A DNA stretch of 64,000 bases from Defluviicoccus sp. GTDB lineage: Bacteria > Pseudomonadota > Alphaproteobacteria > MPNO01. A program made the position numbers and the translations under genes. This document shows positions 38,496 to 46,753 of this stretch, in pieces (position 1 is the stretch's first letter; every line of letters starts with the position of its first letter). The notes beneath the pieces are model-generated. The model had not been told where the DNA came from, did no database searches, and saw only the letters and a list, made by a program, of their open reading frames with translations. Location: the NCBI GenBank assembly GCA_022823775.1, contig JAJEHI010000140.1:56957-120956 (forward strand), given 5' to 3'.

Positions 38496-39461
38496 ATGCG
38501 TTGGACTCACACAGCCCTCGGGGCAATCGCGGCGGCCGCGCTGGCAAGCGCCGCCTCGGCGCAGACGGTCGGCATCGGAGCGACCAAGGCGGGCGCCGTC
38601 TCGCAGATCACGGCGACCATCTCGAAGGCGGTTTCCGAGCACGCGCCGGGCGTCCAGATGCGCAAGCAGACCATGGGCGGCACCCAGCAATACATCCCCG
38701 TGGTCAACGCGGGCGAGCTGGAGTTCGGGATCTCCAACATCCCGCAATTCTCGATGGCCTTCGAGGGCACCGGGCTGTCCGAGGGCAACAAGTACAACAA
38801 CCTCCGCCTGGTCTCGACGATCATGAAGTTCACCGTGAGCGCGGTGGTTTCCAAGAAGTCGGGCGTCACCTCGATCGCGCAGCTCAAGGGGAAGCGCACG
38901 CCGGTCGGCTTCAAGGGCGCGCCGCTCTTCAGGCATCTCTTCAACGGCTCGCTGGGGACCGTCGGTCTCACCCCGGACGACATCAAGCCGGTGCCGCAGG
39001 TCGGGCTGGTGCAGCACTGGCGCGCCTTCATCGAAGGCAAGATCGACTGGGCGATCGCCGCCGCCGGCACCGGCTGGGTCAAGCAGATGGACGCCAAGAT
39101 CGACGGCGGGGTCAGGCACATCTCCTATCCCGACACGCCCGAGGCGCTCAAGGCGATGCACAAATGGTTCCCCAAGAGCGAATGGAGCGTCGTCCAGCCG
39201 GCCAAGGGGCTTACCGGGGTGATCGAGCCCACGGTGTTCGTGACCTACGACTTCCTGCTGTGGACCCACAAGGGCGTGTCGGACGACGTCGTCTACAAGG
39301 TCACCAAGGTGATGCACACCCAGGAGAAGCAGCTCAAGGAAGGCGGGCCGCTGTGGCGTTCGTTCAGCGCCGACAAGCGTCTCGCCAAGCAGCACGGCTA
39401 CCCCTACCATCCGGCTTCGGTGAAGTACTACAAGGAAGTCGGGCTGTGGCCCGCCGGCTAG
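38496..39461 (+). CDS. TAXI-family TRAP solute-binding protein
   Basis: 321-residue periplasmic receptor with a signal peptide (1-22, ASAASAQ). The TAXI family signature is recognisable in VGIGATKAGAVSQITATISKAV and the central GKIDWAIAAAGTGWVK. GGGAG at 38484-38488 precedes the ATG. It is followed 83 nt later by a fused DctQM permease, as TAXI systems usually are. Ligands of TAXI proteins include glutamate and 2-oxoglutarate; here it is unknown. Confidence 0.88.
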   Translation: MRWTHTALGAIAAAALASAASAQTVGIGATKAGAVSQITATISKAVSEHAPGVQMRKQTMGGTQQYIPVVNAGELEFGISNIPQFSMAFEGTGLSEGNKYNNLRLVSTIMKFTVSAVVSKKSGVTSIAQLKGKRTPVGFKGAPLFRHLFNGSLGTVGLTPDDIKPVPQVGLVQHWRAFIEGKIDWAIAAAGTGWVKQMDAKIDGGVRHISYPDTPEALKAMHKWFPKSEWSVVQPAKGLTGVIEPTVFVTYDFLLWTHKGVSDDVVYKVTKVMHTQEKQLKEGGPLWRSFSADKRLAKQHGYPYHPASVKYYKEVGLWPAG

Positions 39462-39544
39462 CCCGGCAGACGGCTTAGCGGCAACGGAGACGCCCGCGTC
39501 CCGTCCGGGGCGCGGGCTCCCGTCCGGCGGCAGGGTTTCCCGAG

Positions 39545-41524
39545 ATGGCCGAACAGTCGACCGGGGCGGCCGGCGGCGGGCGCCGGGACCGGGGGGCGCA
39601 GCTCATCGCCGAGCGGCGCGAGGGGCGCTTCGTCACCGTCTCGACCCGGGTTCTCGGCGCCGCCATCACCCTGATCGCGCTGACCTGGGCGATCGAGCTG
39701 TGGCTCGCCCTCGGCTTCCAGTGGTTCGACGAACAGGCGCTGGTCGCGTGTTTCGGGCTGACGCTCGCCATCGTCTTCATCCGTTTCCCGTTCGCCGGCG
39801 GGCGGGAACGGCCGTCGGTGCCCTGGTACGACGTCGCGTTCGCGGTCCTCGGCCTCGGCGCGTCGGCCTACCTCATCTGGATCTACGGCGACATCGAGCT
39901 CAACCCGTTCGCCATGCGCGGGCAGATGTTCTGGATCAGCGCCGTCCTGCTGCCGCTGATGTGGGAGGCGCTGAGGCGCACCGCGGGCTGGAGCCTGACC
40001 GCGGTGCTGTCATTCTTCATCGCCTACGCCTTCGTCGGGCATTTCGCGCCCGGCATGCTCAAGGGCTACGAGCAGGACGCCTACCGGCTGATCGCCGAGA
40101 TCGGCGTCACCAACGTCGCGCTGCTCGGCCTGCCGCTCAAGATCATCGTGCTCACGGTGGTGCTGTTCATCTGGATGGGCCAGCTTTTGCTGCATACCGG
40201 CGCCTCGGAGTGGTTCACCGACCTCGCCGCCGCCATCATGGGGCGCTCGCGGGGCGGCTCGGCGAAGATCGCCGTCGTCGCCTCGGGTCTGTTCGGCTCG
40301 ATCTCGGGCTCGGCGGTCTCCAACGTCGCCTCGACCGGGGTGATCACCATTCCGCTGATGCGCCAGGCGGGCTACGACCGCAAGAGCGCCGGCGCGATCG
40401 AGGCGGTGGCTTCCACCGGCGGGCAGATCATGCCGCCGATCATGGGCGCGGCCGCCTTCCTGATGGCCGAGCTGCTGGAGCTCGAATACACCGAGATCAT
40501 CCTCGCCGCGCTGATCCCCTCGGTCCTCTATTACCTCGCGGTGTTCGTGCAGGTCGACCTCGAGGCCGCCAAGAACGACATCGCGCCGCTGCCGAAGGAT
40601 CGCATCCCGCCGTTCCTCCGCGTGCTCAAGGAGGGCTGGTTCTTCACCCTTCCCTACGCGGTGCTGGTCTATGCGCTGTTCAGCCTCAACCAGCCGGCCC
40701 AGAAGGCCGCGTTCTGGGCGGCGGTCTCGGTGGCGGTGGTCAGCATCGTGTTCGGCTACAAGCGGCGCCGGATCGGGTGGCGGCAGCTATGGGACTCGAT
40801 CGCCGATTGCGGACGGGCCTCGGCCGACATCGTGGTGATCGGCGCCATGGCCGGCATCATCATCGCCATCCTCGACCGCACCGGGCTCGGCCAGGCGCTG
40901 ACCCTGATCCTGGCGGCGGTCGGCGAGGACAGCCTGTTCCTGCTGCTGGTGCTGACCGCGATCGTCTCGATCCTGCTCGGCATGGGGATGCCGACCTCGG
41001 CGATTTACCTCCTGCTGGCGACGATGATCGCGCCGTCGCTGATAAAGCTCGGCATCCATCCCATCGCGGCGCACATGTTCGTACTCTATTTCGGGCTGAT
41101 GTCGATGATTACCCCGCCCGTTGCGATCGCCGCCTTCGCGGCGGCATCGTTATCGGGCGCGCGGCCGATGGAGACCGGCGCGACGGCGGTCCGGCTCGGC
41201 TGGATCGCCTACGTGATTCCCTTCGTCTTCGTGCTCTCGCCCGCGCTGATCGGCCAGGGCACGGCGCTCGAGATCGTCTCCGCCGCGGCCACCGCGATGA
41301 TCGGTGTCTGGATCGCATCCTGCGGCCTGATCGGCTTCATGTTCGGCCGTCTGGGGATAGCCGAGAGGCTGCTCACCTTCGCCGCCGGCATCCTCCTCCT
41401 GCTGCCCGCCCACGCCATCCCCTACGGCCTCTGGCTCAACGTGGCCGGGCTCGCGCTCGGCGCGCTGATCGTGGGCAAGGACTATCTCGCGCGGCGGCGG
41501 GCGACTCTCAAGGCGACGCAATAG
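39545..41524 (+). CDS. Fused TRAP permease (DctQM, TAXI type)
   Basis: 659-residue polytopic protein with about 16 or more membrane segments: an N-terminal four-helix DctQ-like part (about 35-140) and the DctM part. Motifs are GLFGSISGSAVSNVASTGV, IPLMRQAGYDRKSAGAIEA, ILGMGMPTSAIYLLLATM and LYFGLMSMITPPVAIAAF. It pairs with the preceding TAXI receptor. The tail overlaps nothing; an amidohydrolase follows 10 nt later and is likely co-transcribed. Confidence 0.92.
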   Translation: MAEQSTGAAGGGRRDRGAQLIAERREGRFVTVSTRVLGAAITLIALTWAIELWLALGFQWFDEQALVACFGLTLAIVFIRFPFAGGRERPSVPWYDVAFAVLGLGASAYLIWIYGDIELNPFAMRGQMFWISAVLLPLMWEALRRTAGWSLTAVLSFFIAYAFVGHFAPGMLKGYEQDAYRLIAEIGVTNVALLGLPLKIIVLTVVLFIWMGQLLLHTGASEWFTDLAAAIMGRSRGGSAKIAVVASGLFGSISGSAVSNVASTGVITIPLMRQAGYDRKSAGAIEAVASTGGQIMPPIMGAAAFLMAELLELEYTEIILAALIPSVLYYLAVFVQVDLEAAKNDIAPLPKDRIPPFLRVLKEGWFFTLPYAVLVYALFSLNQPAQKAAFWAAVSVAVVSIVFGYKRRRIGWRQLWDSIADCGRASADIVVIGAMAGIIIAILDRTGLGQALTLILAAVGEDSLFLLLVLTAIVSILLGMGMPTSAIYLLLATMIAPSLIKLGIHPIAAHMFVLYFGLMSMITPPVAIAAFAAASLSGARPMETGATAVRLGWIAYVIPFVFVLSPALIGQGTALEIVSAAATAMIGVWIASCGLIGFMFGRLGIAERLLTFAAGILLLLPAHAIPYGLWLNVAGLALGALIVGKDYLARRRATLKATQ

Positions 41525-41534
41525 GGGCGGTCCC

Positions 41535-42743
41535 GTGACGATTTACAAGTACAACTCCGCCGACAACCACCTCGATCAGCGCTGGATCCCGGCGCGGCTG
41601 TGGCAGGACCGCGTCGCCGCCCGGTTCAGGGAAGCCGCGCCCAGGGTGGTCGAGCACGAGGGCGCGCGGCTCTGGAGCTGGGAGGGCAAGATCGTGGGCG
41701 GGCGCGACGGCGGCACCGCCGACGGCCCCGATAACCGCGCCCTGCTCGACCGGTTCTTCGGCCGGTCGGGCGCGCGCATCCCCGATGGAAGCCTGCCGCC
41801 GTCCGACCCCGACCTGCTGCTCGAGCACATGGATCACGGCAGCGTCTACGGCTATGTGGGATTCGGCTCGACACGCAAGTGGGACATCGACGACCCGTCG
41901 CTGCGCCACGAGGTCCATCGCGTCTACAACGACTGGGTCATGGAGCTCAACGCGCGCGCTCCCGACCGGCTGATGATCCTGCCGATCCTGCCGGTATTCG
42001 ATCCCGCCTCGGTGCCGGGAGAGATCCGGAGGCTCGCCGCGATGGGCTGCAAGGCGGCCGAGTTCGTGCCTTTCGACGGCCCCCACCCGATGTTCCACGA
42101 ATGCTGGGAGCCCGTCTGGCAGGCCTTCGAGGAAACCGGGACGGTGTGCGCTTGCCATATCGGCGGTCACGTCAAGACGACCATCCCGCCGCCGGACCGC
42201 GGCGAACGGATGGCGTATTTCTCCTGCGCGCCGTTCTCGCTGTCCCGCCCGCTGGCCGATATCGTCTATTGCGGGGCGCTGCAGCGCCATCCCGGACTGA
42301 AGCTTCTGTTCGCCGAGTGCCGGGCCGGGTGGGTGCCGTTCCTGGTCTACTGGATGGACCGCCAGGCCGACGAGCGCCCCGGCCTGTTCGGCGATACCGG
42401 GCTCAAGGAGCTTCCGAGCTTCTACGTCCGGCGCCAGATGCTGGTCACCTTCGAGGAGGATGCGATCGCCGCCCAGGGGATCACGCACGAGGACAACGTG
42501 CTCCGGGACATCCTGGTCTTCGGCGCCGACTACCCGCACCCGCAGGGCACCTGGCCCGACCCCTCGCCGATCTTCTACGAGATGTTCAAGGGCCTGGATG
42601 CGGCGCTCCGCCACGAGATCGTCTACGAACGGATGCGCCGCTTCTTCGGCCTCGAGGGCCCGCCCGCCTCGCAGGTCGCGACACCCGCCATGATCGCCGA
42701 AGACGGCGCCGGCAAGAGCCGGGCGCATGCCGATTACGAGTAG
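41535..42743 (+). CDS. Amidohydrolase-2-family metal-dependent hydrolase
   Basis: 402-residue TIM-barrel amidohydrolase. The N-terminal SADNHLDQRW stands in place of the usual HxH metal pair (only one His is evident). CHIGGHVK and FGADYPHPQGTWPDP supply the remaining metal and acid positions. The barrel half LKLLFAECRAGWVPFLVYW is also typical. The GTG start has AGGGGCGG upstream. Being in the TRAP operon, it probably acts on the imported compound. Whether the incomplete HxH matters is open. Confidence 0.82.
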   Translation: MTIYKYNSADNHLDQRWIPARLWQDRVAARFREAAPRVVEHEGARLWSWEGKIVGGRDGGTADGPDNRALLDRFFGRSGARIPDGSLPPSDPDLLLEHMDHGSVYGYVGFGSTRKWDIDDPSLRHEVHRVYNDWVMELNARAPDRLMILPILPVFDPASVPGEIRRLAAMGCKAAEFVPFDGPHPMFHECWEPVWQAFEETGTVCACHIGGHVKTTIPPPDRGERMAYFSCAPFSLSRPLADIVYCGALQRHPGLKLLFAECRAGWVPFLVYWMDRQADERPGLFGDTGLKELPSFYVRRQMLVTFEEDAIAAQGITHEDNVLRDILVFGADYPHPQGTWPDPSPIFYEMFKGLDAALRHEIVYERMRRFFGLEGPPASQVATPAMIAEDGAGKSRAHADYE

Positions 42744-42792
42744 GGCGCGCGGGGGAATAGCTGGTTTGGTTTGGGCCGTGGTGGCAGGGCGT

Positions 42793-42899
42793 CCCTCGAT
42801 ACGGCGCTGGCGCGCCTACTCGGGATGAGGGCCTCCTTTCGACCGTTCCAACCGCACCCTCACCCTGAGTAGCCGCGAAGCGGCGTATCGAAGGGCGGG
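42793..42899. repeat. REP-like inverted repeat pair
   Basis: A 39-nt unit (42793-42831) and an imperfect inverted copy (42857-42899) are separated by 25 nt. Each unit carries a tail of the form CCCTCA-CC-TGAGTA and a hairpin such as CCGCGAAGCGG. Together with the 165-nt gap between the amidohydrolase and cupin genes, this is the typical look of intergenic REP/BIME elements that end up near transcription termini. No protein is encoded here. Confidence 0.6.
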
Positions 42900-42908
42900 C
42901 TCCGCCCC

Positions 42909-43457
42909 CTACTCCGCCGCCGCCATCCGGCCGCGCGAGGTCAGCCGGTCGACCTCCTCGCGATAGATATCGTCGTCGACGAAGCCGATCGGACCCGGCT
43001 CGCCGCTGCCGATCATGATCTGGATCAGCGCGTCCTTGTCGCCCTCGTTGACGAAGCCGTGGGGGATACCGGCCGGGCACAGCGCGACCTCGTACTGCCC
43101 GAGCGTATTTCCCGCCTGGCGGCCGGTCTCGTCCTGGAAGAATACGGTGAGCTCGCCCTCCAGGACGACGAACGCCTCTTCCACCTCGTGGGTGTGGGCG
43201 GAACCGCCCTGGCCGGGCGGTACGATCAGCATCGAGAGCGTGAAACCGCCCGCGGGCAGGGCATGGGGGTCGGGCTTGCCGGATCCGCCGACGCCGATCA
43301 GGCGATACTGCGCCCGGCGGCGGCCCTCGATCTGGGAATCGGCGAAGGCGTCCCAGTCGGGCTCAAGCTCGCCGTAGCGGACGACCTGGCGCTCCGCGAG
43401 CTGGTCGATCGTCATGTCCCGGTAGGCGTCCGGGATCTCGTGCCTGACGCGCTGCAT
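42909..43457 (-). CDS. Cupin-domain protein
   Basis: 182-residue single-domain cupin. The beta-barrel core is marked by PPGQGGSAHTHEVEEAFVVLEGELTVFF (cited by ends; residues about 85-112), with the His/His/Glu motif HTHEVEE and a second motif FPAGIPHGF-like CPAGIPHGFVNEG. It probably binds a divalent metal. The start at 43457 has a GAGGGAG upstream; 43478 is an alternative. It converges on the repeat region. The product is unknown. Confidence 0.75.
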   Translation of the reverse strand: MQRVRHEIPDAYRDMTIDQLAERQVVRYGELEPDWDAFADSQIEGRRRAQYRLIGVGGSGKPDPHALPAGGFTLSMLIVPPGQGGSAHTHEVEEAFVVLEGELTVFFQDETGRQAGNTLGQYEVALCPAGIPHGFVNEGDKDALIQIMIGSGEPGPIGFVDDDIYREEVDRLTSRGRMAAAE

Positions 43458-43535
43458 GTTGGGCTCTCCCTCGGCCATGGGCTCGTCTCGACGGATCGTG
43501 GCCCAGCCGGGCCGTGCTTGCAAGCGGGGCCGCGG

Positions 43536-44012
43536 TCAGGGCGCCTCGATACGCATCTGCGCCTCGACCTCGATCGCGACGCCGAACGGCATCCCGGCGA
43601 CCCCGACCGCGGTCCGGGCGTGGCGTCCCCGGTCGCCGAAGATCTCGATCAGCACCTCGGACGCGCCGTTGAGGGTCTCGGCGACCTGGGTGAAATCGGG
43701 GTCGATGGCGATGAAGCCGCGCACGTTGACGATGTCGCGCACCCGGTCGAGGTCGCCGTCGAGCGCCTTCCGCGCATGGGCGAGCATGTTGAGCGCGCTG
43801 AGCCGCGCCGCCGCCTGCCCCTCCTCGAGAGAGAACTCGCGCCCCACCTTGCCGACATAGCGGATTTCGCCGTCGAGCCTCGGCACCGCGCCCGACACGT
43901 ACATCCAGTCGCCGGATATCTTGGCGGTCAGGATCTTCGCCGCCTTCGGCGCCCCCGCCTCCGGCAGCACGATGCCGAGCTCCGCAAGCCGCGCCTCGAT
44001 CCGTCCCGCCAT
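43536..44012 (-). CDS. RidA/YjgF-family protein
   Basis: 158-residue RidA-fold protein. The C-terminal GRHARTAVGVAGMPFGVAIEVEA region (about 130-152) carries the Arg that in RidA binds the carboxylate of the enamine or imine substrate. SGAVPRLDGEIRYVGKVG and the FSLEEGQAAARLSALNML segment also match. RidA deaminates reactive enamines from amino acid metabolism, so it fits the surrounding amino/imino-acid theme. It probably shares a transcript with the cupin gene. Confidence 0.88.
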   Translation of the reverse strand: MAGRIEARLAELGIVLPEAGAPKAAKILTAKISGDWMYVSGAVPRLDGEIRYVGKVGREFSLEEGQAAARLSALNMLAHARKALDGDLDRVRDIVNVRGFIAIDPDFTQVAETLNGASEVLIEIFGDRGRHARTAVGVAGMPFGVAIEVEAQMRIEAP

Positions 44013-44088
44013 GTCCAGCCTCCCCCCGTTTCGGGCCTCGCGGACCCGGGCCCATTCTGCCAGACCGGGAATTGCGGCGCGCGCTTCC

Positions 44089-44103
44089 GTAACACGCTGT
44101 TAC
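44089..44103. promoter_or_regulatory. Palindrome upstream of the cytochrome b561 gene
   Basis: GTAACA, CGC, TGTTAC: perfect 6-bp arms. A second palindrome follows at 44116-44132. Both lie in the 218-nt RidA/b561 divergent gap and look like operators. No factor is assigned. Confidence 0.4.
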
Positions 44104-44115
44104 AAATCTGTCCCT

Positions 44116-44132
44116 CCAGCGAAACACGCTGG
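44116..44132. promoter_or_regulatory. Second palindrome upstream of the cytochrome b561 gene
   Basis: CCAGCG, a 5-nt spacer and CGCTGG: perfect 6-bp arms, 98 nt before the b561 start. Confidence 0.4.
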
Positions 44133-44230
44133 AAAATCCGTTTCCCTATTATCGGGAGGATCGCCGGAACGGAAGGGCGCCGCGCCCATTCCGTAAAGGC
44201 GGGAACGATGTCGTATCTGGAGGGGCGAAG

Positions 44231-44731
44231 GTGCGGGCGGCGAGGAAGGGATATTCGGGGCTGCAGATCGCGCTTCACTGGTCGATCGCGGCGCTGGTGA
44301 TCGTCCAGTTCGTGCTGCACGACGGCATTCTTGCCGCTAACCGCCCGGAGCGCGGCGGAGCGCCGGCAAGCGGGTCCGAGCTGTTCCTCGCGGATCTCCA
44401 TGTCGCGTTCGGCATCGCGATTTTCGTGCTGGCGCTGGTTCGCGTGCTGGTCCGGCTGAAGCGGGGTGCGCCGCCGCCGCCCGAAGACGAGCACGCGCTC
44501 CTGCGGCTGGCCGCGCGGGCCGTTCACTTCGCGCTCTACGCCGTCATCCTGCTGATGCCGGTGACCGGCGGGCTCGCCTGGTTCGGCGGCTTCGAGACGA
44601 TGGCCGAGGTGCACGGAGCAGGCAAGCCGGTCGTTCTCGCCCTCGTGGTCCTGCATATCGGCGGCGCGCTCTACCAGCACTTCGTGGCCAAGACCGACGT
44701 GCTGCGCCGGATGCTGCGTCCGGACCGCTAG
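44231..44731 (+). CDS. Cytochrome b561-family membrane protein
   Basis: 166 residues with four transmembrane helices. Histidines in ALHWSIA, DLHVAFG, VHFALYAV and VLHIGGALYQHF are placed to ligate two b hemes, as in CybB-type cytochrome b561, which passes electrons from quinol or superoxide. The GTG start has AGGGGCGAAGG just upstream. It stands alone between regulatory-looking palindromes and fhs. Confidence 0.9.
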   Translation: MRAARKGYSGLQIALHWSIAALVIVQFVLHDGILAANRPERGGAPASGSELFLADLHVAFGIAIFVLALVRVLVRLKRGAPPPPEDEHALLRLAARAVHFALYAVILLMPVTGGLAWFGGFETMAEVHGAGKPVVLALVVLHIGGALYQHFVAKTDVLRRMLRPDR

Positions 44732-44774
44732 TTGCGGCGGCGGTCTTTTGCGCGCCGCCGCGCGTCCCTAATAT

Positions 44775-44793
44775 CCCGGTCGCAAGGACCGGG
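44775..44793 (+). promoter_or_regulatory. 5'-UTR hairpin overlapping the fhs ribosome-binding site
   Basis: CCCGGTC (44775-44781), 5-nt loop, GACCGGG (44787-44793): perfect 7-bp stem. The right arm shares its GGG with the GGGAGG Shine-Dalgarno of fhs (ATG 44801), so it could limit ribosome access. Confidence 0.4.
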
Positions 44794-44800
44794 AGGCGGA

Positions 44801-46495
44801 ATGAGCAACAACATGGGGAGCGAGGTCAAATCCGACCTCGAGATCGCGCGCGCGGCCACGCTGGCGGATATCGCCGACATCACGGGCTCGCTCGACATCC
44901 CGGACGATGCGGTTTACCGCTTCGGCCGGCACAAGGCGAAGGTCTCGCTCGACTATATCGACACGCTGGCCGGCAAGCCCGACGGCAAGCTGATCCTGGT
45001 GACCGGGATGACGCCGACCCCCGCCGGCGAAGGCAAGACCACGACCACGGTCGGTCTCGGAGACGCCCTCAACGCGATCGGCAAGCGAACCGCAATCTGC
45101 CTGCGCGAACCCAGCCTCGGCCCCTGCTTCGGCGTCAAGGGCGGCGCCGCGGGCGGCGGCTATGCGCAGGTGGTGCCGATGGAGGACATAAACCTCCATT
45201 TCACGGGCGACTTCCACGCCATCGGATCGGCCCACAACCTGCTGTCCGCCCTGCTCGATAACCACATTTACTGGGGCAACGCGCTCGGCATCGACGCCCG
45301 CCGTATCTCGTGGCGCCGGGTGGTCGATCTCAACGATCGCGCGCTGCGCTCGATCGTCGGCTCGCTCGGCGGAGTCGCCAACGGCTTCCCGCGCGAGGAC
45401 GGGTTCGACATCACGGTCGCCTCGGAGGTGATGGCCGTCTTCTGCCTTGCCGAGAGCCTGGGCGACCTCAAGGAGCGCCTCGGCAGCATCGTCGTCGCCG
45501 AGACCCGCGGCCGGGAACCGGTCTTCGCCCGCGACCTCATGGGACCCGGTCCGATGACCGCGCTGCTGAAGGAGGCGATCCTGCCCAACATGGTGCAGAC
45601 GCTGGAGAAGACGCCGGCTTTCGTGCATGGCGGGCCGTTCGCCAATATCGCCCATGGCTGCAACTCAGTCACCGCGACGCGCACCGCGCTCAAGCTCGCC
45701 GAGTACACCGTGACCGAGGCGGGTTTCGGCTCCGATCTCGGCGGCGAGAAGTTCATCGACATCAAGTGCCGCAAGGCCGGGTTCGAACCCGACGCGGTGG
45801 TGCTGGTCGCCACCATCCGCGCGCTCAAGATGCATGGCGGGGTTGCCCGCGACGCGCTCGGCGCCGAGAACGTCGCCGCCGTTCGCGACGGCGTCGCCAA
45901 TCTCAAGCGCCATATCGAGAATATCCAGGGCTTCGGCGTCCCGGTCGTCGTCGCGCTCAACCACTTCAACGCCGACACCTCCGACGAGGTCGCGGTCGTC
46001 GCCGAGGCGTGCGCCGGTTACGGGGTGGAGTCGGTGGATTGCACCCATTGGGGAGAAGGCAGCGCCGGCGCGGTGGCGCTCGCGGAAAAGGTGGTCGCCG
46101 CCGCGGAAGCGCCCAACCCGGGTTTCCGCTTCCTCTACCCGGACGAGATGCCGCTCTGGGACAAGATCGAGACCATCGCGCGCAACATCTACAAGGCGGG
46201 CACGGTGAGCGCGCCCGACCGGGTCCGGCGCCAGATCGAGGGGTACCAGCACGACGGCTACGGCGCGCTTCCGGTGTGCATGGCCAAGACCCCGCTCAGC
46301 TTCTCGGCCGATCCCGCGCTGCGCGGCGCGCCGGAGGGACACGATCTCCACGTGCGCGAGGTCAGGCTCGCCAACGGCGCGGGCTTTCTGGTCGCGGTCT
46401 GCGGCGACATCATGACCATGCCCGGCCTGCCCCGCGTTCCCGCGGCGAACGCCATCACGGTCAACGACCGGGGAGAGATAGAGGGGCTGTTCTGA
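44801..46495 (+). CDS. fhs: Formate-tetrahydrofolate ligase
   Basis: ATP-dependent formation of 10-formyl-THF from formate, feeding purine synthesis and C1 metabolism. The P-loop [40 protein letters not shown] (about residues 110-129) and [16 protein letters not shown] are canonical. The C-terminal MTMPGLPR is present. Length 564. The start was chosen at 44801 with GGAGGCGGA just upstream. Confidence 0.97.
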   Translation: MSNNMGSEVKSDLEIARAATLADIADITGSLDIPDDAVYRFGRHKAKVSLDYIDTLAGKPDGKLILVTGMTPTPAGEGKTTTTVGLGDALNAIGKRTAICLREPSLGPCFGVKGGAAGGGYAQVVPMEDINLHFTGDFHAIGSAHNLLSALLDNHIYWGNALGIDARRISWRRVVDLNDRALRSIVGSLGGVANGFPREDGFDITVASEVMAVFCLAESLGDLKERLGSIVVAETRGREPVFARDLMGPGPMTALLKEAILPNMVQTLEKTPAFVHGGPFANIAHGCNSVTATRTALKLAEYTVTEAGFGSDLGGEKFIDIKCRKAGFEPDAVVLVATIRALKMHGGVARDALGAENVAAVRDGVANLKRHIENIQGFGVPVVVALNHFNADTSDEVAVVAEACAGYGVESVDCTHWGEGSAGAVALAEKVVAAAEAPNPGFRFLYPDEMPLWDKIETIARNIYKAGTVSAPDRVRRQIEGYQHDGYGALPVCMAKTPLSFSADPALRGAPEGHDLHVREVRLANGAGFLVAVCGDIMTMPGLPRVPAANAITVNDRGEIEGLF

Positions 46496-46510
46496 GGCCC
46501 GGTCGCCGCG

Positions 46511-46744
46511 ATGAGCCTTACGCCCTCCGGGCTGCGGCGGCGGACGCTGACCGTGTCCGGCCACCGGACCAGCGTTGCCCTGGAACCGGTATATTGGGAG
46601 GAGCTCGCCGCGGTCGCCCAGTCTCGGGGACTGTCGCTTGCCGCGCTGATCGGCGAGATCGATGCGGCCCGGCAGGGAAGCCTCGCCTCGGCGCTGCGGG
46701 TCTATGTCGTCGAGCGATTGCGCGCCGCCGCGTCGGCGCGATGA
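46511..46744 (+). CDS. Ribbon-helix-helix domain protein
   Basis: 77-residue protein with the pattern TLTVSGHRTSVALEPVYWEELAAVAQSRGLSLAALIGEID (spanning about 13-52), which fits the RHH-4-type ribbon-helix-helix family, then a basic helix. It lies 15 nt after fhs on the same strand, so it is probably co-transcribed. A DNA-binding role is likely, but the target is unknown. Confidence 0.8.
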   Translation: MSLTPSGLRRRTLTVSGHRTSVALEPVYWEELAAVAQSRGLSLAALIGEIDAARQGSLASALRVYVVERLRAAASAR

Positions 46745-46753
46745 CGGTGCCGT

